Assembly (NCBI GenBank): GCA_000729835.1
Contig: JFHB01000036.1
Span: 62,001-126,000 of the forward strand
Reading direction: 5' to 3'
Source of the DNA: Atkinsonella hypoxylon
Taxonomy: Eukaryota > Ascomycota > Sordariomycetes > Hypocreales > Clavicipitaceae
DNA: 64,000 nt
Shown here: piece after piece, positions 45,448-57,028 of the stretch
How the letters are laid out: every line of letters begins with the position of its first letter
Position numbering within the stretch: position 1 is the stretch's first letter
The notes under the pieces: model-generated
What the model was told of the DNA's origin: nothing
The model's database searches: none
Seen by the model: the letters and a program-made list of their open reading frames with translations, nothing else
Made by a program: the position numbers and the translations under genes

Positions 45448-46727
45448 AGTGACGTGTAGTTACCCCAGACTGGGTGCTTCCCGGCAGGTGAACAGAACAA
45501 CGTTTGAACGTTTGATATGGCTGGATCGAGCTGCAGGCTATGGCAGCGATGTTGCATCAGATGGTGCCAAAGAGGAAGCTATATCTTCGCCCACACAGGG
45601 ATAAGTGTGTAGGTGAAGATGCAGCTATATTTGAGGCAGATACAGGGAAGTGAACTTGGGTTTGGCAAATACAGTACAGTAGCTGCTAGTAGGCTTTGCA
45701 ACTGAAGAGTATGTATATGAGGGCGGGCAGTCAAAAGTTTTAGCTTAGCCTATGCTCCTCCGGTCTGACGTTGGGGCTCTCGGGAACAAGGGACGATCGG
45801 ATTCTTTTCTTTAAAAAGTAGCACGAGGCTGTTCTTTTTTGGAAGAGAGAAGAGCTAGAGTATAGACGAGATGGCAGTTCGCGGAGGACGACCTTTCACA
45901 CAATCGCGGGTTGCTTCAAATCATGATTGCTGCCAAGAATAGGCGCCAGCGAAGCGGGCTTACGGCAGGGCTTCGACCATTTTATATTTACCTGCTACAC
46001 TAGCCGCTGGCTCGGAAAAGCTGGATAGCTTGAGAGTACTGACATGAATTGTCGAGCATTGCGATCGGACCCTGACCGTGTCGCACATTTTCGATGTCAG
46101 ACGTCGGCGACCGGGGCTTTGGACAAGCGCGCCCGAGCTGGAGCCATCCGAGGATTCCGTGAGCATGAATCGGCGGAAACAAGGCACGGTGGGTCCCCGA
46201 CAGTCGAATACATAGGTAAGTAAGCGCCCAATACCGTACTGCGGGGTCTATTCGATCCCTCCAGCCAATCACAATCACTCGGCGGACTCGGCGGACTCGG
46301 CGATGGTTTGCCTACCAAGCCCTCAACTACCGAGGTAGGTATTATACCAAGAGGTTATATCTTAATACAGTTAGAAATTACATCATTGGCGCAATGAGAT
46401 ACCTAGAATCCCGGCCTTTGCACTTTTCGACATTGCCTAAAATACTGGTGTTGTTGCTTGGAAATTCATGCGAATGGCGAGCTCCCAACTCCACCTATCG
46501 GGTGTTTTGGACTGCTCAATTCCCGTCATCGTCTATACTCGCCCTCGGCCATTTATTCTCCTTCGGGGCGTGCTTTGCGGAAGGTTCGTCGTCAACGCTC
46601 CCACTACGCACAGTCTAGAATTCTGCAAATGCTCTATCAGAAATACGACTGGGCGCACTTTCGCTTCCATGGGCGCATGCATGGACTGGAGACGCAGGAA
46701 TTCAAGCAGGTGTTCGATTCTGTGCAC

Positions 46728-46775
46728 AGTAGGTACCTAGGTAGGTACCTTAGGTAGGTAGGTAGGTAGGTAGTA
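46728..46775. repeat. GGTA microsatellite with TACCTAGGTA palindrome
   Basis: Runs of (TAGG)n and GGTACC. An exact TACCTAGGTA palindrome lies at 46734-46743. Confidence 0.8.
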
Positions 46776-46815
46776 GGATTGGACTCCGTCCGACAACGGA
46801 AGTTACCTCCACATA

Positions 46816-47100
46816 CTAATTTCTATGCAAAGGTACCTTCTTGCCTCCGCATAGGATACTTAGGTACGTAAAATCGGGGAGGTAGCTTTTATGTACAAAT
46901 TAGTATACTAAGGCACCTTCTTACCTTCTACGCAGGATATGAGTATCTTTCTATAAATTGGTATGCAGAAGTACCGCCTTACCTCTACGTAATATAAGAA
47001 GTATTCTTACATAGAAATTGGTATACAAGAGTACCTTTTTACTTTTGCATAGACTACATAAAGTATCCTTATATGTAAATTAATATGGAAGAATACATCC
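46816..47100. repeat. Degenerate tandem repeat, about 59-bp period, 4-5 copies
   Basis: Anchors of the form AAATT(A/G)GTATxC..AGTACC start at 46898, 46956, 47015 and 47077 (periods 58, 59 and 62), each followed by TTAC(C/T)T and a GTAT-rich spacer; a more diverged copy precedes them near 46816. The copies have diverged mostly by transitions. Confidence 0.7.
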
Positions 47101-47211
47101 TAGTATACTGCGTCTTCAGTTGCTTAGATCTGAGGAGAGAATTGTAAGAGGTGCCTCTAAGTAAAAAAATGAGTGGAGAGATAGATACCTTTTCCGTTTT
47201 GGGTTTAGTTG

Positions 47212-47255
47212 CTGCTGCGCGTTCATTGCTGCGCGTTCATTGCTGCGCGTTTACT
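47212..47255. repeat. 14-bp triplicate (TTGCTGCGCGTTCA)
   Basis: Three head-to-tail copies in the upstream region of the SR-protein gene. Confidence 0.8.
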
Positions 47256-47582
47256 TCAGCTGGGTGCGACAACCCGAACCCGTTCGGGCGAACCATGGCA
47301 TGGCTTCCGTGTCTCCGCTTTTTTTCTTCCTCCTATGTATTATGTCAGCAAGAAAACTTTACGTGCCCCATGCCGTGCAATTCTGCCACAGAGTGCTTGC
47401 TTTCCACCTCCACCAACGACAGCTGAACCATTTGCCAGCAGCTGCATTATCGCCAATCCTTCTCCTCCTGGCCTAAATCTCATCGTTGCCTGCGGCACCC
47501 CTTCTTCCATCCGCGCTATCACTCATTCGTCAAATACAACTGCACCCCCCACTTCTTGCTTCAACCACCATCCCTAGCCATC

Positions 47583-48945
47583 ATGTCTCGCGGCGGCACC
47601 ACGCTCTACGTTACCGGCTTCAGCCACGGCACCCGCGCTCGCGATCTCGCCTACGAGTTCGAACGGTATGTCAACCACGTTTAACCGCTTCTCGCCCTCG
47701 TTACCGCCCTCCGCACCTCGCCTCTTCCGCCCAGTCGTCCCCGTCACGTCTCGCCGACGAGAGACTAGATCGTCCCGGCATCCTGTCCCTTAGCCTTGGC
47801 TCGGTGTCTCTAGATCAGCCCCCCGTTGTCGTCGTCGTGCCTCCGTCTTCGTCGCCATCGCCCATTCGCCCCCCTCAACCTTGTTTCTCTCTCCCCAATA
47901 TCTCCTTCCTCTCCTCCACCTCGTCGATCGTCGATTTTCTCGTTTGCCTCGGGAAGCGCTCTTTTTCAGGGCGACCAATTTTACATGAAGCTTGCGCCTC
48001 CAAGCGTGTGCGAGTTTCATCGTACATGAATATCAGGTCCCGAGGACCAAGTTAAATGATATATTTCGACGGCCGAAGCTGTCCCTACGTATGTTACTCT
48101 ACTGACTAAAGTACTGACATTATCTCCCCGTTAGCTATGGACGTCTAGTCCGTTGTGATATCCCAGCACCTCGGTCTTCATCTAGCCGACTGTAAGTTCA
48201 AATCCTGGCAAGGTGATACTGAGAGCATCGCTGTACTGACGTTTTCTACTCCAGCTTCGCGTTTGTGGAGTATGAGGATAGAAGAGATGCTGATGATGCT
48301 TACTACGAGATGCACAACAAGCGCATCGGCCGTGACGACATCTTGAAGATTGAGGCAAGTCAGCTCATCGGGATTGGCAGGGTAGCTATAGTAACTTTCT
48401 AACCCAACTTCAGTGGGCAAGAACTCCTCCTTCTGCCTCTTGGCGCTTCGAGTCCGGCCGGGATCGCGATCGTCGAGGCGGTGGTAGTGAAGGTGGCCGC
48501 GACGGTGGCCGTGACGGTGGCCGTGATGGCGGGAGGGATAGCGGTCGTCGTTCCCCTAGACGTGGACGATCACCATCTCCTCGGCGAAGCACCCGCGACT
48601 ATTCCCCGAGAAAAGACGATCGTCGAGACCGTGACCGTGACTACGACCGCGACAGCCGTAGGGATCGCGATCGCTCTCGCAGCCCTGACACGCGGTAGGT
48701 GCTTCTTCCTGTCCCCCGCGTAGGGACTGCTTGAATTGACATGATGAAGGGACCGCGATCGCGATGCTAAGGATGATCGCGATGATCGTGACCGCCGTGA
48801 TAACGGTACTAACGGGGATGATCGTAAAGGTACACTCCATATAATGGCAGAATCCCGAATGCTTTGATTAGCTGACTTATCTCCCATAGGCGACGACAGT
48901 CCCCCTCCTGCTGCTCGTGACGAAGACCTTGATATTGCTGAGTAA
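47583..48945 (+). CDS. SR-family splicing factor (Srp1-like), one RRM plus RS/RD tail
   Basis: Six exons: 47583-47665, 48135-48191, 48255-48354, 48414-48694, 48750-48829 and 48890-48945; 218 aa. The N-terminal RRM has RNP2 TLYVTGF and RNP1-like LFAFVEYEDRRDADDAYYEM; HNKRIGRDDILKIEWARTPP follows. The tail is a Gly/Arg/Asp-rich repeat (GGRDGGRDGGRDGGRD) and then RS/RD dipeptides, a shape typical of fungal Srp1 and SRSF proteins. Intron 3 (48355-48413) uses a GC donor (GAG|GCAAGT). Intron 1 is 469 nt, far longer than the rest, and contains a candidate stop-bearing cassette exon (see findings). It likely acts in splice-site choice in the nucleus. Confidence 0.9.
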
Positions 48946-50812
48946 ACGCTTGACTGAAATATGTGTTGTCGGAAATGGAACTTTGGCCCTAATATAGGCT
49001 TCGGTGCCATGACTATTCTGATATTGTCAAAAAAAAAAAAAAAAAAAAACCTTGATTCTTCACTTGATTCTTTTCCTGTTTCGTAACACTCATATTTCTG
49101 TACTTTCTAATTCCGGCCGTTTGATGAGAACGGAAACATAGCGACGAAGAACCTTGTCAGCGCAGCTGGCATCTTGGTATTACTGCCGCCGAGTTGAACT
49201 GGAGAACCATGCTGTTGGAATCAAGGGTATGTAGGCGCATGTCACGCAGAAGATACAGTTTGTACGGATATATTCATAATCTAGGAATATTGAAAGAACT
49301 TAACCTTTGCTCTGTGCTTGTTGCGATCGTGCTGGTTCTGGCGGGAAATTTTTATTATTAATAAGATTTGCACCGATAGATAAATACAGATACCTCGGAT
49401 TTAACGACTAATGAGTGACGCGGTAAAGGAGGATAGTTTCTTCTTCCGTCAGCTAGCTTTACTTGACACTAAGCCGACGATCCAATGGATAGAATTATGC
49501 GGCTAGAAAATAAGGATGCAGGTGGGTCTAGGATGTCTCAAATTATTCAGACATGTGCGCAGTATCACGCGCAACTGACTCGATGTGGCAGGATGATTCA
49601 GCCTGTAAAGTCAGCACCATGGCGTGCAATAGTTAGAGATTGATCTGCGCATCGTAAGATTCAGGCTCGGGGGCGTGGCAAAGAGGAGCCGCGTCTCACG
49701 AAGAGGGCTAAGATCAATGTCACCTGCATCCTGCATGTCATCACTGTGAATGGCCCTTGGCTGCATCGTCCCAGCCCCAGTCTGGTCCCAGAACGGTCCA
49801 GCGTAAAGCGGAACCAAGGAGGTGGCCTCGTGCGCTGTGGCGGAGCGTCCAGCGCTGAGCAGTTGACGTTTTCCAGCGGCTCGAATTCGCCAGGCCAGAC
49901 CAGGCCAGGGCCAGCGTTCAGGTGCCCCTCGCCCTGCCAGCCAGTTGCCAGTCCGACTCGCCCGCCAAGCCGCCGTGCGCACCGGACCCGCCAGCCAATC
50001 CTTCCCATGTTCTGGTTCTGGTTGCAAAGCTGATGATGACCACACTGTGAGTGAGCAAACTTCTGATTCTTCTGCCCATCTCCAATCCCCTCTCGAATCA
50101 CGAGCCTGAAACCCAAGGCCACCTTGGCTCATGCGAGAGCCCAAGCCAAACTTCCTATTCCCCGCCAAAAGTGCCAATTAGAGCTGTGAGCCTCGAGTCC
50201 CTTCAGCCCTCTTGAACAGAAGTAAATTAGCCACCGCCGATTCACCCCTCGCGAGTAAACAATTCTTTTACCCACTTTAGAACCAACGAACCCGACGATA
50301 ATACCCGCTGCCCGGCCGCGTTGCAGACCTCACTTCTGGCACTCTTCACTCGACTGCCAAGCCACCATTCGCACACACTTTTTTTTACTTTTACTTTTTT
50401 GGGCTCTCGATAGCATGTCGCCGACGATATTCCTCTTTTCTTCATAGTGATTTCGGTCCACCGTGGTCTTTCTCGGTGTCGGTCTCGCTAGCCGCTCGTC
50501 TCCGAACCCCAAAGATAAATTCCTCCCGAAACGTGACCTCAAGGGTGCTCCTTTACGAGACGACCAGCCTCGGTTCCGACGCTCCCACAGATTTCTCTTG
50601 TATCCGTTTCAATAGATGGTTGCTATTTCGGCGCACACAATTTTCAGGTTGAGTGATTTGGGGAAGGGTCTGTGACACCCAATTGGGTTTTGCAATCGAG
50701 TACAGTTGTCGCCTGCATCAAAGACAAAAGGACAGACCATTTTTGTTCTTGGTTCTTTCCCTTCTTTGCGTTTCCTGGAATCTCAGATTTCCTGGAGCAA
50801 ATAGGGAGTATC
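48946..50812. other. Intergenic, 1.9 kb
   Basis: A 20-nt A run near 49029-49048 follows the SR gene and may mark its 3' flank. A GC-rich stretch at about 49840-49990 is made of imperfect CCAGGCCAG-type palindromes and gives long meaningless minus-strand frames. The right end is pyrimidine-rich and is the probable promoter/5' UTR of the carrier gene. No gene seen. Confidence 0.5.
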
Positions 50813-52133
50813 ATGTCTGCGATCAAGGATTCCCAATTGCGATCACCGTCAACAGGTTCACCAGACGCTCAGATGCAGGCCTCCAATCCAGACATCGCGG
50901 AACCATCGCAGCATGTGTCTGCCACACGTTTCGTCGAGCTCCGCAAATGGGTTTCCCAGCCTGTTGTGGCGGCATTCTGCGGTGGTGGCGTTGCTGGTGC
51001 CGTTTCCAGAACAGTTGTCTCGCCGCTCGAGCGCTTGAAGATCTTGCTGCAGGTGCAGAGTGCTGGTCGTGATGCCTACAAATTGTCCGTTAGTCAGGCG
51101 CTGGGGAAGATGTGGAGAGAGGAGGGCTGGAGAGGCTTCATGCGCGGCAACGGAACCAATTGTATTCGAATTGTGCCGTATTCTGCGGTGCAATTCAGCA
51201 GTTACAATTTCTACAAACGGGTACGTGGGTTCGCGGCGACGATATACGACGTCGCAGAAGCTCCAAAGATAACTGCTGTTCCTTTTGTTTTTAGCTTCAT
51301 AGCGGCGTTCAGACCATTGCAGGATTCAAACTGACATGAAATGGAATCTTCCCAATTCTAGAATATCTTCGAGTCGCATCCCGGGGCAGAGCTGGCGCCA
51401 ATAACACGGCTCGTCTGCGGAGGAATTGCTGGGATCACATCCGTCTTCTTTACATATCCCCTCGATATTGTCCGAACGAGACTTTCCATTCAGACTGCCA
51501 GTTTCTCTGAGCTAGGACAACGGCCAGCGAAGATGCCAGGCATGTGGGCTACCATGGTTCAGATGTACAAGACGGAAGGTGGCATGGCGGCGTTGTATCG
51601 TGGTATCGTCCCAACCGTGGCTGGTGTCGCGCCATATGTAAGCTGCTTGACATGTTATTTCTTTATTTCTTGCACGGAGCTGAAAATCTCTGCCTATAGG
51701 TCGGTCTCAACTTTATGGTCTATGAATCAGTCAGAAAATACCTCACATACGAGGGCGAACAGAATCCCAGTGCCGCTAGGAAATTGTTGGCAGGCGCCAT
51801 CTCCGGTGCCGTTGCGCAGACTTTCACCTATCCTTTGTATGTGTGCCTCGAGCCTTGAGCGCGCCCTCTTATCAAAGACTAATTTCTTTCAGTGACGTTC
51901 TTCGACGACGATTCCAGATAAACACCATGTCCGGCATGGGATACCAGTACAAAGGCGTGTTCGACGCCATCCGCTCGATCGTCGGCCAAGAAGGCGTACG
52001 CGGTCTTTACAAGGGTATAGTTCCTAACCTCTTGAAGGTCGCTCCAAGTATGGCATCCAGCTGGCTGAGTTTTGAAATGACTCGGGATTTCTTTGTTGGC
52101 TTAAAACCGGAAGTGAGCCAAGCAGCCCTGTAA
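50813..52133 (+). CDS. Mitochondrial carrier (SLC25), YPR011C-like
   Basis: Four exons: 50813-51220, 51362-51637, 51700-51836 and 51893-52133; 353 aa, with GT-AG introns in phase. Three carrier repeats with signature motifs SPLERLK, YPLDIVRTR and YPFDVLRRR, each followed by a GxxGFMRGN, GGMAALYRG or GVRGLYKG step. Whole-length resemblance is to yeast YPR011C (GGGVAGAVSRTVVSPLERLK; NGTNCIRIVPYSAVQF), reported to carry adenosine 5'-phosphosulfate and PAPS across the inner mitochondrial membrane. The about 40 residues before the first repeat are polar and not part of the fold. The start is the first ATG in frame after an open leader (TCATGT). Confidence 0.88.
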
Positions 52134-53031
52134 CAAAGATGTATAAAGTAGAACTTTGGAATAGCGAAAGCGCGGCAGGAATGCATTCACATGGTGCTGC
52201 TCATTTTGCAATTCATCATTTTACACCTTGATTCCAAGTAGGGCTGATTAAATCCCGCTCTAATGGTTTTTTTTATCTCTTTTACTTCTTTTTACTTTGT
52301 CCTACTTTGTCCTGGTTTTTTTTTTGTTATATATATATCATCCGTCAACATTTTCAGTGGGGCAGCATTTTCTGAGCGGTTGGTTAGTGCTAGGAAAGAA
52401 AGCACGGGCCTCGATGGGGATAGAAGATTCCTTGGAAGCGTGGGATCGATTCTAGGCATATTTAGACGGTGGGATGGCTTTTATCGTAGAAGCGCAGCTA
52501 AGATATCCGGTGTTGCGATTATAGATTCGTAGCTGGACTAAATAAGCGACACGCTCAGATGCTAAAACTGCAGTGCTTGATAATCCTGTCCCGATGGTAG
52601 TTGCAGACAACAGGCCGGCCATCATTCGTGTATATACCATGAAAAGTCTGGCCTTGGGTCTACTGCGACGGGATTATCGAAAGCTGAACTTGGCTCCATA
52701 TCGATCAGTGAGAACTAATAATCCAGAACGACAGTCTCATAATCATTACGAGCTTGCTGATAGCGGCACATGGATAGTTACATACATGGGGACGTCGAGT
52801 GTTCATGAGGGTGTGCTCACGTGAGACTGTCCGTTCGAAAGCCGCTTACCCACAAACCCTAACTGCCAGCCCTCACCGTCAAAAGTATTTCAGCAACTCA
52901 GCCAATCACAGCCCCGCATCAAAGTGGAAGCCCTGAATTGTCGAAATACCTATCCGCAGTTGCACCACCTCCATCGCGGAAAAATTACATCCCATCGCCA
53001 ACTGACCGACCGTCCAGCGACCACCGCCGCC
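52134..53031. other. Promoter region of eL18
   Basis: 0.9 kb; 3' flank of the carrier, with T-rich runs at about 52262-52324, then an eL18 promoter containing AAACCCTAAC. No gene seen. Confidence 0.5.
52854..52863 (+). promoter_or_regulatory. Telobox-like element AAACCCTAAC upstream of eL18
   Basis: The element AACCCTAA lies about 170 bases before the eL18 start. Telobox motifs bound by Tbf1-type factors are known in fungal ribosomal-protein promoters. A single occurrence by itself is weak evidence. Confidence 0.35.
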
Positions 53032-54292
53032 ATGGGTACGTGAACAAAATCAACTCGATTGATTTGATCAGTCTGCGTATGCGAGTGAGATGGGAATACA
53101 GCATCATGGTCTTACCTTGATCTCGATCCACTGGCTAGGGAAAGTGTCCTGACCCAATAAGCCATTTTCGAAATCATGAACCTGTTGCATGCCCTATTCT
53201 TGCGGACGAAAAGCGCCCCAAGGATATCCCAGTTTATCTTCCTAGATCGACCCTTCTAAGCTTTCTGTGTCTCTCGCTCGGGGTACATTTTCGAATATGT
53301 ACGGGCATGTGGTTGGAATATGCCTTCCGTTGGATAAAGTGGGAAAAGAAATTTTCCTCTCCCCAATGCCTGTAGAGCGAGAGACGTAAAGAAGCAGGAG
53401 GCGGTGATGAGGAATTGAGACCATTGGGGATTCCTTTGGAGAGGCTGGCTTTCAACTTTGAGCATGCTCGAACATCTGGCTGACGATGGAAACCTTCTCA
53501 ACTTCAGGTATCGATCTTAACCGCCACCACGTCAAGGGCACTCACCGCCAGAACCCCAAGAGTGACAATGTCTACCTCAAGCTCTTGGTGAAGCTGTATC
53601 GCTTCCTGTCCCGTATGTCATACCTCCCCTTTTTGAAAAAAAAAAATTCACGACTTTCCTCGCTTCAATCGAAGCTTGTGAGGGGAATGAACAGAACTCG
53701 AATGACTTCAAGACTATTCGTTTCTTGCGAGTTGTTCGCTTTGACTAACACGACGTCAGGACGCACGGATGCCAGCTTCAACAAGGTCGTCCTCCGACGC
53801 CTGTTCATGTCCAAGATCAACCGCCCTCCGGTCTCCTTGTCCCGCATCGTCGGTAACATCAACAAGGAGGGCGAGAAGCGCACCGTTGTCGTTGTCGGTA
53901 CCGTCACCGACGACAACCGCCTATTGACCTTCCCCAAGGTCACCGTCGCTGCTCTGCGATTCACCGCTACTGCCCGCGCTCGCATCGTCAAGGCCGGCGG
54001 CGAGGCCATCACCCTGGACCAGCTTGCTCTGCGTGCCCCAACTGGCAGCAACACCCTGATCCTGCGTGGACCCAAGAACGCCCGTGAGGCTGTTAAGCAC
54101 TTCGGCATGGGTCCTCACAAGCACAAGGTTAGTGGCTTGCTGGAGAAGCTCCATCCTCGAGGACAATAGTCATGATGAGATGACCTTGTATAACATAGCT
54201 AACCGTTTGTGCAGAGACCCCACGTTGTTTCCAAGGGACGCAAGTTCGAGCGTGCCCGTGGCCGAAGACGCTCTCGCGGTTTCAAGGTTTAA
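53032..54292 (+). CDS. RPL18: 60S ribosomal protein eL18
   Basis: Four exons: 53032-53035 (ATGG only), 53508-53612, 53760-54127 and 54215-54292; 184 aa, the normal eL18 length. The four-base first exon followed by a 472-nt intron is typical of fungal ribosomal-protein genes. Conserved stretches: GIDLNRHHVKGTHRQNPKSD, KLLVKLYRFLSRRTDASFN, KINRPPVSLSRI, TDDNRLLTFPKV and the end KFERARGRRRSRGFKV. It is a structural component of the large cytosolic ribosomal subunit, and the context of the start is strong (GCCGCCATGG). Intron 2 contains a GCTTC/GAAGC hairpin of no known meaning. Confidence 0.96.
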
Positions 54293-54652
54293 GGTGCTGG
54301 AAGTTGTGTAGCGATGGTGGAGAAGAACAATCGTGTGGTGGTCTGGGTGACCAAAGCCTAACAGCAGCGATAAGGCGGGAAAATGATGCCGGTGTTGTGC
54401 TTAGTATTATGGGACACTTGCATGGAACAGGCGTGGCTCGGTTTTCACGACAAATAGGAAAATTCCAACATGGCATTTGCGCAATTGACGAGTTGTACGA
54501 TCTTGTCGGTTGATGTCAATTTCGATTATGTGATGTAATGAGATGCTGACACTTGGTGGATGTGCTGCTCGTATAGAAAGCGCGTCATGTCGTTCATATG
54601 TATATCCTTGCCAATGCCGCCATCACAAGCTACGGAACTTGACGTCCCTGAA
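54293..54652. other. Convergent 3' region of eL18 and MRM2
   Basis: 360 bases between two stop codons; no gene. Confidence 0.6.
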
Positions 54653-56063
54653 TCAAGTAGTATCCGGCTCCACCACCACGCCCTGCTTCCTCCTCAACGC
54701 AACAAAATAAGCCTCCTTGCTCTCCTACACTCGCGTTAGACAACCAAAACAAAGACTAGCCAACGTCAGGGGGAGGGGGGCAAGGAAGATTCTCACACTC
54801 CTCGATGACTCGGGTTTCTCCCGGAACACCTTGCCAAACATCCTCTTCAACCTGCCCTCCAACTTCTTGTCCTCGGCCCCTTGGTAGAACTTGCACACGA
54901 AATGCCCGCCTGGTTTCAGCGTATCACTTGCGAATTGGAGCGCGGCGTCACACAGGTCCTGGCGTATAATCAGCGCCTGTTCCCCACGCAAGCAACAAAG
55001 CTTCCCTCTTCACGCCGAGTTTTTCAAACGTAATAAAGAATGAAAGATAGCAAGTCAAATTGAAGAAAGGGGGGAGGAGCAGACGCACCATACTCCTCGC
55101 ATGGTCACGAAATGCTGCGCCGCTCGTGTTCATCAGCCTGTGGTACGGATTGGTCAACGTATTCGACATATAAGCCCAAGTTCGATCCCAGGGTGCTGAC
55201 ATATCACTTAAGACGACCTAACCAAGTCAGCTTCGTGGACCAGGCACAGAACCGAGGCGGACAACAAGCCAGGTAACTCACGTCTACAGATGCTGCTGCC
55301 GAATCAGCCGCATCTGTCCCCTCAACCTCCCCGCTCGCCTGCCTCTCCCGATCAATATAGCTAGGCTGGTCGAGCACCGGCCCCTGATCTTCCGCCTCCC
55401 CAGCCGGGCCCTCCTCCCGCTTCACAGCCGTCCGGGCGATGAAATCCCTGACCAGACTCTGCACCATCGGCGAAAGGAAATCCCCCTGGAAGGTAGATAC
55501 GCCGCGGGGCGGCTGCGCAGGCAGCAGATCGATGCCAACCACCCGCCCATGAGGCCTCGTCCTCTCCTGAGCAACCTTTGATCCGTCATCAGCCAGACCC
55601 CGGGAAATGCGTTGCGGGAGGAAAAAAAAAAAGAAAAAAAAAAAACTACCTGTGACCAGCTCCCCGGCGCATAGCCCTAGCACAGAGATTAATTTCGCGA
55701 GCAGCACGGCCTGGGACTGTGAGCGTACCAGATCAACGACCGTCTGTCCCGATTTGAAAAGTTTGAATTTCGCATCCATCTACAGCTCGCGTTCAGTCTT
55801 CAATTTCGAGCCTTTGGTGGTGTTGGGTGAAGTGGTGGTCACACCTCAAGCAGCTTAAAGGCAGCTCTGCTCTTGAGACCCTTGATTTTGGCCTCTCGGG
55901 CGAATTTATCTTTTCCTTGGCGCTGCTTCCAGCGCGAATTGGACGACGACCAGCGCGGAGAATGGAGTGCGTGACGAAGTGTGAGTGTGAGTGCGAGGGG
56001 CCTGGAGAGCGGACAGGAGTATAGCTGGGAGGTCAGCATGTGGATGGGACTGGCCGTCGCCAT
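54653..56063 (-). CDS. MRM2: Mitochondrial 21S rRNA (uridine-2'-O-)-methyltransferase (FtsJ/RrmJ family)
   Basis: Seven exons: 56063-55845, 55779-55729, 55676-55650, 55575-55282, 55217-55089, 54958-54797 and 54724-54653; 317 aa. Exon 3 is a 27-nt micro-exon encoding GYAPGSWSQ, which completes the SAM-binding motif VVDLGYAPGSWSQVA. The KDKE catalytic tetrad is visible: K70 (AFKLLE), D202 (VVLSDMSAPW), K263 (GHFVCKFYQG) and E298 (SESKEAYFVA). The N-terminus is rich in Arg, Ser and Leu, as for mitochondrial import. The enzyme methylates the A-loop uridine of the large mitochondrial rRNA. An acidic insert of about 50 residues (ASGEVEGTDAADSAAA) lies within the domain. An in-frame ATG lies farther upstream (56267), but 56063 gives the more plausible presequence. 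Confidence 0.92.
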
Positions 56064-57028
56064 TGCGACGCGGAGTGCCGTTCTGCAGAGGAACGCCCGA
56101 TGCGTTACCGAGGGATCATGGGCGAAAGGGGCTTTTAAGATGAGTTTTGTAAGAGCAGTTGTGATGCCGCGAAACTGTGTTGTTCTGGTAATTTGCTCCT
56201 GTGACCGTGCAGCCAATCGCGACTCAGCGGAACGAAGCGGATCTGGGTCCAACCTAGCTTTATGCACTCGTCAGAATTCATAGTAGGAACAATCATTTCT
56301 GGCTACAAGCTTGGATTCATGGACTTCAGAAAAGATAGGTGCGAATGCTGTGGCATTAGTCTCACCGAAAGGCCAAGGTAGGTATAAAGCCACCCTTTAG
56401 CTTTTCGCCCATGTGTGTTTATCGTCGTCATACTCAAGATCCCAACCTAATTTCATGTCAAGGATAACTCTTGACGGAGGATATAGCCTGCTCACGTTTC
56501 CAAATTCAGCTAAATGTTACGTCGCATTGGACTATTTAAGCTGCCTGGTGTTGCTTATAGGGTAGGGAGACACTATAAGGCACATCTACATATTGCTAGC
56601 CTCTAGGGCAGTAGAGTAGGAGCTACAGGTTGCTTGAAAGAGTGTTGAGTAGTATGTCTAGCTAGTATCCAAAAGAGCGTCAGTCAGCGTGCCAGCAAGC
56701 AATGTAACAATGTGCCCAACAGCAAGACTATCAACACAATAATGTAGCGGTAAACACCAAGGTCTTCTACAGGGGCCATAGCAAAGCTACTAAACGCACC
56801 ATGGGCAATCCAACTTCAACATTATGTTGAACAAACAAAATAGTCACTCAATCACTCCATGCAAATCAGCAATAAACGAAAATCGCACCGCTATATTCAA
56901 CCCGCCCGTAGCCCAAAAGCCGCATGAATCAGTATCAAAACTCCATCAATGCATATAAATAAATATACCAACTGCAACAGCTAGAACCAGCCCACTGTCA
57001 AGCATAACCAAATCATCACAGCCGTCCC
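56064..57028. other. Intergenic, about 1 kb
   Basis: MRM2 promoter on the left, 3' flank of the coiled-coil gene on the right. The middle (about 56520-56680) is TA-rich and may be a small RIP-degraded relic. No gene seen. Confidence 0.5.

Larger units (their letters stand above)
45448..47582. other. Divergent intergenic region with tandem repeats, 2.1 kb
   Basis: Promoters of the sterol acyltransferase (minus) and the SR protein (plus). The middle holds a GGTA microsatellite (about 46728-46775), a degenerate 58-62-bp tandem array (about 46816-47100) and a 14-bp triplicate (47212-47255). No gene seen. Confidence 0.55.

Noticed and set aside
49611..50177. Minus-strand frame of 188 codons
   Set aside because: Produced by GC-rich imperfect palindromes; Trp/Gly/Arg-biased composition, with no motif and no neighbours supporting it.
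53404..53483. Box C (GTGATGA) and box D (CTGA) 80 nt apart in eL18 intron 1, resembling a C/D snoRNA
   Set aside because: The CTGA is part of the CTGAC branch site 24 nt before the acceptor, and the flanking bases form at most a two-pair terminal stem.
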